Below are positions 29,140-38,443 of a stretch of 64,000 nt of DNA, in pieces. Positions within the stretch are counted from its first letter, which is position 1; each line of letters opens with the position of its first letter. The translations under genes and the position numbers were made by a program. The notes under the pieces are model-generated. The model searched no databases, was not told the DNA's origin, and was given only the letters and a program-made list of their open reading frames with translations. Location: NCBI RefSeq assembly GCF_900141785.1, contig NZ_FQYP01000014.1, positions 1-64,000 on the forward strand. Direction: 5' to 3'. The DNA comes from Aquimarina spongiae. GTDB taxonomy: Bacteria; Bacteroidota; Bacteroidia; Flavobacteriales; Flavobacteriaceae.

Positions 29140-29185
29140 AAAGCGCATTTTGCTATATTTACAAAAAAACTGCAAAATGCGCTTT
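29140..29185. repeat. Perfect 14-bp inverted repeat covering the TPR gene start codon
   Basis: AAAGCGCATTTTGC (29140-29153) is perfectly complementary to GCAAAATGCGCTTT (29172-29185), with an 18-nt AT-rich centre. The right arm contains the likely ATG (29177). No T-run follows directly, so it is not a standard terminator. In a read-through transcript from serS the hairpin would hide the start codon. The centre contains TATATTTA, a near match to a -7 box, so it may instead be a promoter-flanking operator. Confidence 0.75.
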
Positions 29186-30964
29186 CTCTTTTTCTGTTTA
29201 GTCCTATGCATATCGCTATCTGCTTCTGCTCAGTCGGAGCAGTTGGCTAAGAACTATATGCAACAAGGGCAATATGAAAAAGCCTTGAGTGTCTACCAAA
29301 AACTGTTTGACAGATATCCTAATCGGATCAATTACTTACTAGGGTTAGTAGAATCCCACCAACAGTTAGAACAATTCGAACAGGCAGAAGCTATTTTAAA
29401 AAAGCGTATTGACCAAAATCCAAACAATGCGCAACTACTGGTAGAATTGGGGCATCATTATGACTTACAAGGAAAATCAGACCAAGCCCGTATCAATTAC
29501 AACAAAGCAATTGCTGCTTATGACAATACCAATCTCAATCATGCCTATTCTTTGGCACAAACCTTCGAGAAGTATAACCTCCTGGATGAGGCCGCACTGA
29601 TTTATGAAAAAGGTATGCAAGATAATCCTAGAGCGAATTATAATGTACAGTTGGCCAAAATCTATGGAGAACAAGGGAAGCTCGAAAAAATGTTTTCTAG
29701 TTACCTCTCTCTTTTACAATCTCAGCCTAACTATATCAATATCGTACAGCGCAATTTTAGTGATTATATTGTTGCAGATCCTACCAATGAAGCCAATATC
29801 ATTTTCAAAAAGTTGCTCATCAAAAAACTACAACAAAACCCTGACATTTTGTACAACGAAATGTTAAGCTGGTTATTTGTGCAGCAAAAGGAGTTTAAAA
29901 AAGCTTTTATTCATGAAAAAGCGATATACAAGCGTAAAGAAGAAGGTCCTCAGGGAATAATTGATTTAGCACGTATTGCAATTTCTGAGAAAGATTTAAA
30001 ATCGGCAACCGAAATTTTGAATTATATTCTGGAGACTTCGGCTTCCAAGGATATGAAACTCACCGCGCACAAGATTATCCTTAAAGCCAAGATAGACAAC
30101 AGTAAAAAGAAAGAGTATAAATCCATAGTTGAGCAATACAATAAAGTTTTTGAAGAGTACGGAAAATCCCGAGAGACTATTGGTTTACAAGTGGATTATG
30201 CACATTTTCTGGCATTCAATCAAGATAAAAAGCAGGAAGCCATTGCTTTCTTAAAAGATTTGATAAAAAGAGAGCGTTTATCTAGGTTTCAATCTTCCAG
30301 AATCAAAATGAAGATTGCAGATATTTTGGTCCTCGACCAAAAGTTTAATCAGGCTCTCATCTATTATACACAAGTACAAAATGCCTTAAAGAATAATTTC
30401 CTGGCACAGGATGCACGTTTCAAAGTTGCCAAAACGAGTTATTATAAAGGGGATTTTTCTTGGGCGCAAACCCAATTGGATGTGCTTAAATCTTCCACTT
30501 CGCAGCTGATTGCCAACGATGCGATGGAATTGAGTCTTATCATTAGCGACAATTCTCAAGAAGACTCTACACAAACGGCTCTTAAGATTTTTGCCAGAGG
30601 AGATTTGCTAGCGTTTCAGAACAAGAATGAAGAAGCCATTGCGCAATATCAGGAAATACTTACCAATCACAAAGGGGAAAAGATTGAAGATGAAGCTTTT
30701 TTAAGACAAGCCAAGTTGTTTGAAAAACAAGAGCAATTTGAAAATGCCAAGATAAATTACCTGAAAATTATTGAGTTTTATCCCGAAGATATATTGGTTG
30801 ACGATGCGTATTATTGGCTAGCAGAACTGTATACAAATCAATTGGGTGAACCCGAAAAAGCCAAAGAGCTGTATGAAAAGATCATCTTCAATCATGCAGA
30901 CAGTATTTATTTTGTAGAGGCTCGCAAAAAATATAGAGCGCTTCGTGGTGATGCAATAAATTGA
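29177..30964 (+). CDS. Secreted or periplasmic TPR protein
   Basis: 595 residues from ATG 29177, which places a signal peptide at the N-terminus (MRFLFFCLVLCISLSASAQ); the ATG at 29150 would precede it with nine extra residues. Tandem TPR-like helical pairs run the whole length (EKALSVYQKLFDRYPNRINY, NNAQLLVELGHHYDLQGKSD, KALNEEAIAQYQEIL-type units), ending with a BamD-like segment (ENAKINYLKIIEFYPEDILV, DDAYYWLAELY). No catalytic domain is visible. It is probably a periplasmic scaffold; the partner is unknown. It follows serS by 57 bases, separated by the 14-bp inverted repeat. Confidence 0.85.
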   Translation: MRFLFFCLVLCISLSASAQSEQLAKNYMQQGQYEKALSVYQKLFDRYPNRINYLLGLVESHQQLEQFEQAEAILKKRIDQNPNNAQLLVELGHHYDLQGKSDQARINYNKAIAAYDNTNLNHAYSLAQTFEKYNLLDEAALIYEKGMQDNPRANYNVQLAKIYGEQGKLEKMFSSYLSLLQSQPNYINIVQRNFSDYIVADPTNEANIIFKKLLIKKLQQNPDILYNEMLSWLFVQQKEFKKAFIHEKAIYKRKEEGPQGIIDLARIAISEKDLKSATEILNYILETSASKDMKLTAHKIILKAKIDNSKKKEYKSIVEQYNKVFEEYGKSRETIGLQVDYAHFLAFNQDKKQEAIAFLKDLIKRERLSRFQSSRIKMKIADILVLDQKFNQALIYYTQVQNALKNNFLAQDARFKVAKTSYYKGDFSWAQTQLDVLKSSTSQLIANDAMELSLIISDNSQEDSTQTALKIFARGDLLAFQNKNEEAIAQYQEILTNHKGEKIEDEAFLRQAKLFEKQEQFENAKINYLKIIEFYPEDILVDDAYYWLAELYTNQLGEPEKAKELYEKIIFNHADSIYFVEARKKYRALRGDAIN

Positions 30965-30995
30965 GCTTACCAGTAGGCAATACTCCTTAGTTTAC

Positions 30996-31003
30996 TACCT
31001 TTG
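30996..31003 (+). promoter_or_regulatory. Predicted -7 element of the DUF4286-rsmA pair
   Basis: TACCTTTG matches TAnnTTTG, 26 bases before the DUF4286 ATG. The -33 part is not clear. Confidence 0.4.
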
Positions 31004-31028
31004 TTACCACAATAAAGATATCTTACTG

Positions 31029-31343
31029 ATGTACATATATAATGTTACCATAAATATTGATGAGACCGTTCATAACGAATGGGTGGACTGGATGAAAAAT
31101 GAGCATATCCCTGATATGTTGGCTACAGGAAAATTTACCAAAGCCTTAATGACCAAAGTTTTGGTACAGGAAGAAATGGGAGGAATTACCTATTCTGTTC
31201 AATATACCACCAATAGCAAAGAGACCTTACAACAATATTATAACGAAGATGCCGATCGACTGCGAGCAGAATCTCAACGATTTGCAGGGAAATTTGTTGC
31301 TTTTAGAACCGAACTGGAAATTGTGAGCGAGCGAAATGGCTAA
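31029..31343 (+). CDS. DUF4286 family protein
   Basis: A 104-residue cytoplasmic protein with the DUF4286 pattern MYIYNVTINIDETVHNEWV, DWMKNEHIPDMLATGKF and the later YSVQYTT plus LQQYYNEDADRLR. The predicted fold is a ferredoxin-like dimer of unknown function. It overlaps the rsmA start by 8 bases; this pairing recurs in flavobacteria and suggests translational coupling. Confidence 0.88.
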   Translation: MYIYNVTINIDETVHNEWVDWMKNEHIPDMLATGKFTKALMTKVLVQEEMGGITYSVQYTTNSKETLQQYYNEDADRLRAESQRFAGKFVAFRTELEIVSERNG

Positions 31344-32199
31344 ACACAAAAAAAACCATCATCCCGATTCCTCTTTTTCAAAATCCAATGAAACAGGCAC
31401 CGTACGTGCCAAAAAGCATCTGGGTCAACATTTTCTAAAAGATGAAAATATTGCAAGAAAAATTGGAGATACCCTGACCTGTTCAGGATACGATCACGTG
31501 ATCGAAATTGGTCCTGGTATGGGGGTACTTACCAAATACATTCTTGAAAAAGAATTGCATGTAGTTGCTATGGATCTCGATACCGAATCTATAGCATATC
31601 TCAACACTCATTTCCGTTTGGAACATGCAAAGGCGATGCAAAAAAGCCGTTCTTTTGAAGTCATAGAAGCTGATTTTTTGAAATTTGATCTTACCTCGCT
31701 TTTCGAAAACAAACCCTTTGCCATTACAGGTAACTTTCCTTATAACATTTCTTCTCAAATCGTATTCAAGACTTTAGAATATAGGGATCAGATTCCTGAG
31801 TTTACCGGGATGTTTCAAAAAGAAGTTGCACGACGTATTTGTGAAAAAGAAGGTAGTAAGACCTATGGGATTTTATCGGTATTGGTTCAGGCTTTTTACG
31901 ATGCTGAATATTTATTTACCGTGCCTCCCGGTGTATTTAATCCTCCTCCAAAGGTAGATAGTGGTGTACTGCGATTAATTCGAAAAAAAGACTACACGCT
32001 ACCTTGTGATGAAAAACTATTTTTTAAAGTAGTAAAAACAGCGTTCGGACAACGTAGGAAAACCCTAAGAAACAGTCTTAAAACACTTCAACTCCACGAA
32101 GAAATTAAGGCGTTGGATATTTTTAACAAACGACCAGAGCAATTATCTGTAGCTCAATTTATTGAGTTAACTTCTCAAATTGAAAATCAAGATAAATAA
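31336..32199 (+). CDS. rsmA: 16S rRNA dimethyladenosine transferase (KsgA)
   Basis: 287 residues. The enzyme dimethylates two adjacent adenosines near the 3' end of 16S rRNA during 30S maturation, using S-adenosylmethionine. Motifs are AKKHLGQHFLKDENIA, the SAM-binding VIEIGPGMGVLTKYIL, the catalytic NFPYNISS and a C-terminal GQRRKTLRNSLK. A ~25-residue Lys/Ser-rich N-terminal extension precedes the conserved start; the ATG at 31336 lies inside the end of DUF4286. Confidence 0.96.
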   Translation: MAKHKKNHHPDSSFSKSNETGTVRAKKHLGQHFLKDENIARKIGDTLTCSGYDHVIEIGPGMGVLTKYILEKELHVVAMDLDTESIAYLNTHFRLEHAKAMQKSRSFEVIEADFLKFDLTSLFENKPFAITGNFPYNISSQIVFKTLEYRDQIPEFTGMFQKEVARRICEKEGSKTYGILSVLVQAFYDAEYLFTVPPGVFNPPPKVDSGVLRLIRKKDYTLPCDEKLFFKVVKTAFGQRRKTLRNSLKTLQLHEEIKALDIFNKRPEQLSVAQFIELTSQIENQDK

Positions 32200-32286
32200 G
32201 GATAACGATTGATTTAAAAAAATATCGATCGTAAAATAAGTTCCTCTCATTTAACACAGCCATAAAGCTCAATTAAATTCTTTGGT

Positions 32287-32294
32287 TATCTTTG
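32287..32294 (+). promoter_or_regulatory. Predicted -7 element of mgtE
   Basis: TATCTTTG matches TAnnTTTG, 37 bases before the mgtE ATG. The -33 part is weak. Confidence 0.4.
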
Positions 32295-32330
32295 TGAGCG
32301 TTTGCACAAAAGTCCGCAAACCATTGTAAT

Positions 32331-33680
32331 ATGGCGTTTCAGATTTCCAAAGAGCTTATAACAGAAGTGCAACACCTCGTCCAAAATGCAGGTGATAAAA
32401 AATTGCGCAGTATGCTCAATGAAATTCACTTTGCTGATATTGCTGAAATTATTGGAGAGCTCAACCTTACAGAGGCCACTTATATCATCAAATTACTGGA
32501 TAGCGAAAAAACTTCGGAAGCCCTTATGGAACTCGAGGAAGATTTCCGTGAGCGTATTCTAGAAAACCTTTCTGCCAAAGAGATTGCCGAGGAGCTTGAA
32601 GAGATGGATACCGATGATGCTGCCGACGTGATTGCAGAACTTCCTGATGAGCTTGCCGAAGAGGTAATTGCCGAAATTGAAGACGAAAAGCACGCCGAGG
32701 ATATCAAAGAGCTTCTTAGCTATGGAGAAGATACTGCCGGAGGGTTAATGGCCAAAGAGTTGGTTCGAGTTAAAGAAACATGGACTATTGCAGGTTGTGT
32801 TCGTGAGATGAGAAGGCAGGCCAAAAATGTTACACGTGTACATTCGATCTATGTAGTTGACAAAGAGGATAAGCTGAAAGGAAGATTATCCTTAAAAGAT
32901 TTACTTACCGCTCCTACCAAAGCGCAAATTAGTGATGTCTATATTCCAAAGGTAGATTTTGTAGATGTTGATACTGAAGGAGAAGAAGTAGCCCGGGTTA
33001 TGCAAAAGTATGATTTGGAGGCTATTCCTGTTGTGGATCACGAAGGTGTTCTTGTAGGTAGGGTTACTATTGATGATATCGTAGATTTTATCAAAGATGA
33101 GGCAGAAAAAGATTATCAACTTGCCGCGGGTATATCGCAAGATGTAGAAGCAGATGATAGCGTACTAGAACTTACTCGCGCTAGATTGCCCTGGTTGATT
33201 CTAGGGTTATTTGGAGGTTTGGGAAGTGTTTTTATTATGGAAGGTTTTGAAGATGCCCTTGCCAAATACAAAGAACTATTTTTCTTCACTCCGCTAATTG
33301 CAGCGATGGCAGGTAATGTTGGAGTACAATCTTCGGCTATTATCGTTCAAGGTTTGGCCAACGACGTTGTAAAAGGAAGTCTATTTAACCGATTGGTAAA
33401 AGAAATAAGTTTAAGTTTGATCAGTGGTATTACCCTTGGTATATTGGTTATCTTATTTGGTTTGATTATAGGTATGGAAATGGATTTTAGTTTAACCATT
33501 GCCATATCTATGCTTTGCGTGATTATTGTCGCTGCATTAATAGGAACTTTTGTTCCGATCATTCTGGATAAACGAGGAATCGATCCTGCCATAGCCACCG
33601 GTCCTTTTATTACCACCAGTAATGATATTTTCGGGATCTTTTTGTTCTTCTATATCGCTAAATTAATGCTGCAGTTCTAG
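32331..33680 (+). CDS. mgtE: Magnesium transporter MgtE
   Basis: 449 residues, normal for this inner-membrane Mg2+ channel. The N-terminal domain is acidic, with repeated helices (EELEEMDTDDAADVIAELP). Two CBS domains (~135-255; VHSIYVVDKEDKLKGRLSLK, AIPVVDHEGVLVGRVTIDDI) sense Mg2+. The C-terminal pore has five helices (~285-449; PLIAAMAGNVGVQSSAIIVQ, PIILDKRGIDPAIATGPFIT). It follows rsmA after 131 bases and appears to have its own promoter. Confidence 0.96.
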   Translation: MAFQISKELITEVQHLVQNAGDKKLRSMLNEIHFADIAEIIGELNLTEATYIIKLLDSEKTSEALMELEEDFRERILENLSAKEIAEELEEMDTDDAADVIAELPDELAEEVIAEIEDEKHAEDIKELLSYGEDTAGGLMAKELVRVKETWTIAGCVREMRRQAKNVTRVHSIYVVDKEDKLKGRLSLKDLLTAPTKAQISDVYIPKVDFVDVDTEGEEVARVMQKYDLEAIPVVDHEGVLVGRVTIDDIVDFIKDEAEKDYQLAAGISQDVEADDSVLELTRARLPWLILGLFGGLGSVFIMEGFEDALAKYKELFFFTPLIAAMAGNVGVQSSAIIVQGLANDVVKGSLFNRLVKEISLSLISGITLGILVILFGLIIGMEMDFSLTIAISMLCVIIVAALIGTFVPIILDKRGIDPAIATGPFITTSNDIFGIFLFFYIAKLMLQF

Positions 33681-33696
33681 TAGCATTTTTTATCGC

Positions 33697-33755
33697 CATT
33701 TTGAGCATTATCAAAACGTAAAAACCAGCAATACGATTCGACGCTGCTCAAAATG
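33697..33755. repeat. Inverted repeat downstream of mgtE
   Basis: CATTTTGAGCA (33697-33707) and TGCTCAAAATG (33745-33755) form a perfect 11-bp dyad around a 37-nt centre containing CGATTCGACGC. The sequence resembles the extragenic GTCATTTCGAGC-type palindromes known from Bacteroidota. It sits between convergent genes and could fold in either transcript. Confidence 0.5.
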
Positions 33756-33795
33756 ACTTAAAGTAATTATTTCACAAAACAAGTTTTAAAGAGTA

Positions 33796-33987
33796 CTAAA
33801 AGGTCTCTTCACAGGTATACACATCCGGACAAGCCAGGTACCAGCTGCAATAAGCAGGCCCTGTTACTGATCCGCTGCAAGAACACCCACATAGTGATAA
33901 ATCAACTCCAGCCTGACCTTTAATCTTACTTTGACTTTCTCGCGATAGCGTAGCTACCCCGGGAATGTTTAAAAGGTTTGTTTTCAT
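33796..33987 (-). CDS. Small Cys-rich peptide with GG-type leader (putative RiPP/bacteriocin-like precursor)
   Basis: 63 residues. The first ~25 (MKTNLLNIPGVATLSRESQS then KIKGQAG) resemble the flavobacterial bacteriocin-like leader, which usually ends LSxxEQKxIxGG; here the GG is replaced by GQAG. The core (~26-63) is rich in Cys, Ser and Gly with six cysteines (LCGCSCSG, YCSWYLACPD, YTCEETF). It is convergent to mgtE and divergent from the thioesterase gene. No modifying enzyme, peptidase-transporter or immunity gene is nearby. Function is inferred from the leader only; being a real gene is supported by the leader similarity and the isolated position. Confidence 0.6.
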   Translation of the reverse strand: MKTNLLNIPGVATLSRESQSKIKGQAGVDLSLCGCSCSGSVTGPAYCSWYLACPDVYTCEETF

Positions 33988-34141
33988 ATAATATATTTGT
34001 TATGGTTAATGCACCTAAAATTAGAACATATTTTATAGGAAAGGCATTATTTTAACCTTTTTAAGTTATTGTTTAGATTAACACGTTTTATCGTACAAAA
34101 TTGCTATAGGTTTTTATAGTACATTTGACAAAATATACTTT

Positions 34142-34546
34142 ATGACCTCAGAAGTTTTCGAGTACGATTTTAAGGTTCCTGCATCTGCTATTGATGATAT
34201 CAATCATGTAAATAATGTGGTCTACCTACAATGGATCCAAGACGTTGCCAAAAAGCATTGGGAATCCAAAATCGATGATTACATAAGAAACACCTACGTT
34301 TGGGTAGTTCTCAACCATTTTATAGAGTACCATAATCCTGCATTCCTTGGAGATACCATCACAGTTCGGACCTGGATCGATAGTCACAGGGGTGTAAAAA
34401 GCGAGCGGCATACCAAAGTTATCAATACAACCACCCAGAAAGTGTTAGTATCTGCCAAAACTGTATGGTGCTTGTTGCATAAAGAAACGTTAAGACCCAC
34501 CCGGATCACGGATGAAATAAGTACCTTGTTTTTCCAAAATTCTTAA
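34142..34546 (+). CDS. Acyl-CoA thioesterase (hot-dog fold, 4HBT)
   Basis: A 134-residue cytoplasmic protein with the 4-hydroxybenzoyl-CoA thioesterase pattern: VPASAIDDINHVNNVVYLQW at the start, then FIEYHNPAFLGDTITVRTWI, and AKTVWCLLHKETLRPTRI. It probably hydrolyses acyl-CoA thioesters; the substrate cannot be read from sequence. Its stop codon overlaps the cupin gene start (TAATG at 34544), so they form a pair. Confidence 0.88.
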   Translation: MTSEVFEYDFKVPASAIDDINHVNNVVYLQWIQDVAKKHWESKIDDYIRNTYVWVVLNHFIEYHNPAFLGDTITVRTWIDSHRGVKSERHTKVINTTTQKVLVSAKTVWCLLHKETLRPTRITDEISTLFFQNS

Positions 34547-34917
34547 TGTCTATGGAAGCGATTAATATTAAAGACAAATTATCCAAGTTTGATAAGCAAT
34601 GGCATCCTCATCGTATTGCAATGGTGGATGATAATCAAGTATATCTGGCAAAACTATCTGGAGATTTTGTATGGCACAAACACGATGATGAAGATGAACT
34701 TTTTCAGGTGATTAAAGGGACGCTGTATATGAAATTCAGAGACAAAACCGTAACGGTAGAAGCTGGAGAGCTTATTGTAGTCCCAAAAGGTGTAGAACAC
34801 TGCCCTTCTACCAAAGATGGTGAAGAAGTACATGTTCTTTTATTCGAAAAAGCGTCTACCAAGCATACGGGCGAAATTAAAAGTGATCGTACTGTAGATA
34901 CGTATATCGAAATTTAA
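34546..34917 (+). CDS. Cupin-domain protein
   Basis: A 123-residue single-domain cupin. Motif 1 (VWHKHDDEDELFQVIKG) supplies the two His and the Glu of a metal site; motif 2 (GELIVVPKGVEHCPST) supplies the last His. The substrate is unknown; a small sugar, amino-acid or metal sensor or isomerase role is possible. It is translationally coupled to the thioesterase by a one-base overlap. Confidence 0.88.
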   Translation: MSMEAINIKDKLSKFDKQWHPHRIAMVDDNQVYLAKLSGDFVWHKHDDEDELFQVIKGTLYMKFRDKTVTVEAGELIVVPKGVEHCPSTKDGEEVHVLLFEKASTKHTGEIKSDRTVDTYIEI

Positions 34918-35043
34918 GATCTAAAAAAACAAGATACTTTCCTTATCTAATTCATATAAGGGGTAACATCTCAGATTCTTGTGACACTTACGATAAATGT
35001 TACAAAACATTGTACGAAATCACTAACTAAAACTGATTGATCA

Positions 35044-37152
35044 ATGGCTGATTTTTACCCTTTAAGTCCGGAGTTAGACCGAAAAAACTTTACTAAAATT
35101 ACTACCAACTACAAAAAGAACGTATTTGTAGTATTGGTGGGGATTGTTCTATTTTTTGCATTATATACTGCCGCTGTTGCCGGGTCTATTTATCTTTTTT
35201 ATCTCGCCCTTACGTACGACATGGGCCACATCAATAAACTTACCATCTTACTAAAAGCAGGTACCGTGGGGATGAGTGGTATGTTTGTGTTATTTATGAT
35301 TAAGTTCATATTTAAAAAACAACGTCTAGATAATAATCCACTCAACATTGAAATTACTGAAAAAGAACATCCGAAACTTTTCCAATTCATTAGAACATTA
35401 AGCGAAGAGACCAAAGCTCCTTTCCCAAAGAAAATATTTGTAAACCACGAAATCAACGCGGCTGTATTTTACAACAGTACCATATTAAGTTTGTTTATTC
35501 CTACCCGAAAAAACTTGTTGATCGGTCTGGGATTGGTGAATGGACTCAATCTTACTGAATTTAAAGCCGTACTCGCTCACGAATTCGGGCATTTTTCGCA
35601 AAGCAGTATGCGTTTGGGAAGTTATGTGTATATGACCAATCGAATTATTTATGATATGGTGAATGAGCGTGATTATTGGGATCGAACTCTGGACTCAATG
35701 AAAAACTCAGATATTCGAATTGCCATTTTTGCCTGGTTACTGATGCCCGCAGTTTGGACCACCAGACAAGTCATGGTTTTGATTTATAAAGGGATTAACC
35801 TGCTTCAATCTTCATTATCCAGACAAATGGAATATCATGCCGATCTGGTTGCGGTAAGTGTTACGGGTAGTAATGCTATTGTAAACGGTTTATACAAACT
35901 GGATGCTACTACACAAGCGTTGAATTTTGCTTCAGAACATGTGTTTTCGGCAATTCAGGATAAAAAATACACTTCTAATCTGTTTTACCATCAGACTTCT
36001 GCCTACGAATACTTGAAGAAAAACAAAAAAGAGTTTAAGGATAACCTTCTGGAAAACTGTAATCACGAAAGAGTGTTTCTGGAAGACGACGACGCACATG
36101 TTCCTAATATGTATGCTTCTCACCCATCCGGATATAAGAGAGAAGATAACGCCAAGAAGAATTTTGTTGAGGGTATAGAAGATACACGATCGCCTTGGAT
36201 ATTATTTGATGACAAAGAAACGTTGTGCGAAAAGGTGACCAAGAACCTGATTACCGTTAATTTTGATTTACCCAAGGATACCGCTTTTGCTCCAGCAACA
36301 GAAATTCAGGAATTTATAGAATCAGAAATTGAAGAAACACAATTTGATCCTAAATATCTGGGGAATTACGATAATCGATTCTTCTCAGAATTCCCTCTGG
36401 AGAATCTGGAACGTATGCTTATCGAGCATCAAATTACCACTTCGAACAGCATTAACGTTCTCGAGGATTTATATGGAAATCGGCTACAGCAAAAAATGGA
36501 TCGCGAAAAGGAAGTCGACGATGAGTTTCGTTTGCTGACTAAAGTATTGAGTCGACAAACTAAAGAGAAACAGTTTAATTTCCGAGGGACACAATATGCC
36601 AACAAAGAAGCCGAAAAAGTCTACAAAGACCTGGTAGAAGAGGTAAATAAGGATACCTGGTATCAAGACTTTGATAAAAAAGTTTTTGCTGCCATTTATG
36701 CCATTAGCAATGCTACAGAAAAAGATGAATTGATCTTACGTTATCGATTCCAATTCGATTTCCAGAAATATCATCGTGCATTTATTGGTATTCAAAACGA
36801 ATTTCATACAAAGATTGATGAAATCAACGCTATCGGTAGTTTAGACGAAAATCAGGCAAAAGTTTTTGCAGGTCAGTTCAACACCCTACATAACCAATTG
36901 ATTCATACACTTAATGAAGTAGATGTTTTACGATTACCATCCATGAATAACACCAAACATATTTCTTCATTAAAAGAACACTTGCTGGCAGAAAATGTAG
37001 CATTCATATCGAGTGCCACCTTAGACGGACAAAAATTAAATCAGATCCTACAGCAACTTGATAGCATCATTTCAAAATCAAGAAGGCTGTATTTTAAAAG
37101 TCTAGGAAACATCTTAAAACTTCAGGAAAAAATCAGTACTAAGGCAGTATAA
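35044..37152 (+). CDS. M48 family membrane metallopeptidase
   Basis: 702 residues. Two hydrophobic segments (~28-60 and ~68-90) anchor the protein, and the zinc-protease motif HEFGH is at residues 179-183 (VLAHEFGHFSQSSMR). A downstream Glu-containing segment (LSRQMEYHADLVAV) supplies the third ligand region. The long C-terminal ~350 residues are soluble and helical, much longer than HtpX. A role in membrane-protein quality control is inferred from the family. It is a stand-alone gene. Confidence 0.88.
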   Translation: MADFYPLSPELDRKNFTKITTNYKKNVFVVLVGIVLFFALYTAAVAGSIYLFYLALTYDMGHINKLTILLKAGTVGMSGMFVLFMIKFIFKKQRLDNNPLNIEITEKEHPKLFQFIRTLSEETKAPFPKKIFVNHEINAAVFYNSTILSLFIPTRKNLLIGLGLVNGLNLTEFKAVLAHEFGHFSQSSMRLGSYVYMTNRIIYDMVNERDYWDRTLDSMKNSDIRIAIFAWLLMPAVWTTRQVMVLIYKGINLLQSSLSRQMEYHADLVAVSVTGSNAIVNGLYKLDATTQALNFASEHVFSAIQDKKYTSNLFYHQTSAYEYLKKNKKEFKDNLLENCNHERVFLEDDDAHVPNMYASHPSGYKREDNAKKNFVEGIEDTRSPWILFDDKETLCEKVTKNLITVNFDLPKDTAFAPATEIQEFIESEIEETQFDPKYLGNYDNRFFSEFPLENLERMLIEHQITTSNSINVLEDLYGNRLQQKMDREKEVDDEFRLLTKVLSRQTKEKQFNFRGTQYANKEAEKVYKDLVEEVNKDTWYQDFDKKVFAAIYAISNATEKDELILRYRFQFDFQKYHRAFIGIQNEFHTKIDEINAIGSLDENQAKVFAGQFNTLHNQLIHTLNEVDVLRLPSMNNTKHISSLKEHLLAENVAFISSATLDGQKLNQILQQLDSIISKSRRLYFKSLGNILKLQEKISTKAV

Positions 37153-37256
37153 CATTCTTAAAGTCAGTCAGAGTAATCCCTTCGATTTAACAAATCAGCA
37201 ACACAATTGTATGCTGATATCTAGTACCTTACATACATCACAAAAAACAAATAGAT

Positions 37257-38345
37257 ATGTTAGTCAATCGAAGGGATTTTATTCGAAATACCAGCCTTGC
37301 ACTTGGGTATAGTTTATTACCGTATGGCAACATCTTTTCAAACGGTTCTCAAAAACAAATCGGTGTTTGCCTGGTAGGTTTAGGAAATTATAGCTCAACA
37401 GTTCTTGCTCCAGCTTTGCAGCTTACCAAACATTGTAAGCTTACAGGTATTGTAACGGGTAGCCCCTGGAAAATCCCTAAGTGGCAAGAGCGGTATAAAA
37501 TCCCGGATCAAAATGTATACAACTACGATACCGTGCATCAAATCGCCAACAATCCCGATATTGATGTGATTTATATTGTAGTCCCTACCGGTTTGCACGC
37601 CAAATACGCGATTAGAGCTGCCAATACTGGGAAACATGTTTGGTGCGAAAAACCCATGGCCAAAACCGAAGCCGAATGCCAATCCATAATCGATGCTTGT
37701 CAAAAGAATAAAGTACAACTCACTATTGGATATCGTATGCAACACGAACCCAATACCCGCACAGTAATGGATTGGGCAACAACAAAACCTTTCGGGAAAA
37801 TAAAAACGCTAAGAGCCGAAATAGGATATAATGTCTCAAATCCTGCAAGAAGCTGGCGTTTAAATGCTGAGTTAGGTGGTGGTACGATGTATGATCTTGG
37901 GGTTTATGCACTCAACGCTTCTCGGTATGTAACCGGAGAAGAACCCATATCCGTATCTGCCCAACAAATGACCACCCGACCCGAAATTTTTACCGAAACC
38001 GACGAGACCACTCATTTCACCTTAGAATTCCCCTCTGGCGCTATTGCCCATGGTAAAACCAGTGTTGGTAAATCGATGCATGAACTTTATGTAGATTGCG
38101 AAAAGGGGTGGTACACTCTGGCTCCATTCTCTATGTATGCTGGTGTAGAAGGAAAGGCAAGCAATGGCACTTTATTAAATATCCCTATTAGAAATCAACA
38201 AGCCAAACAAATGGATGATGATGCATTATCAATCATCAATAACACTCCGGTAATGGTCCCAGGAGAAGAAGGTATGAAAGATGTCAGAATCGTTGAAGCG
38301 ATCTACAAATCAGCAAAATTAAAAGGAAAGGTACTAGCACTCTAG
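37257..38345 (+). CDS. Gfo/Idh/MocA family oxidoreductase with twin-arginine-like leader
   Basis: 362 residues. The N-terminus NRRDFIRNTSLALGYSLLP looks like a twin-arginine (Tat) signal, so export of the folded cofactor-loaded enzyme is likely (inference). The NAD(P)-binding fold starts at GVCLVGLGNYSSTVLAPALQ, and the catalytic EKP motif is in WCEKPMAKTEAECQSII. The C-terminal dehydrogenase domain (GGGTMYDLGVYALNASRYVT) is typical of sugar or inositol oxidoreductases, including glucose-fructose oxidoreductase-like enzymes. The substrate is unknown. Confidence 0.88.
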   Translation: MLVNRRDFIRNTSLALGYSLLPYGNIFSNGSQKQIGVCLVGLGNYSSTVLAPALQLTKHCKLTGIVTGSPWKIPKWQERYKIPDQNVYNYDTVHQIANNPDIDVIYIVVPTGLHAKYAIRAANTGKHVWCEKPMAKTEAECQSIIDACQKNKVQLTIGYRMQHEPNTRTVMDWATTKPFGKIKTLRAEIGYNVSNPARSWRLNAELGGGTMYDLGVYALNASRYVTGEEPISVSAQQMTTRPEIFTETDETTHFTLEFPSGAIAHGKTSVGKSMHELYVDCEKGWYTLAPFSMYAGVEGKASNGTLLNIPIRNQQAKQMDDDALSIINNTPVMVPGEEGMKDVRIVEAIYKSAKLKGKVLAL

Positions 38346-38443
38346 ACTTAGGAATATCTAAAAGAGGTTTCGGCTTTCGTAAAAAATGCAGTAAATTCAC
38401 CAAATCCGTTTTTTGAAAAAAGGATACTATTAATTCGTACTGC

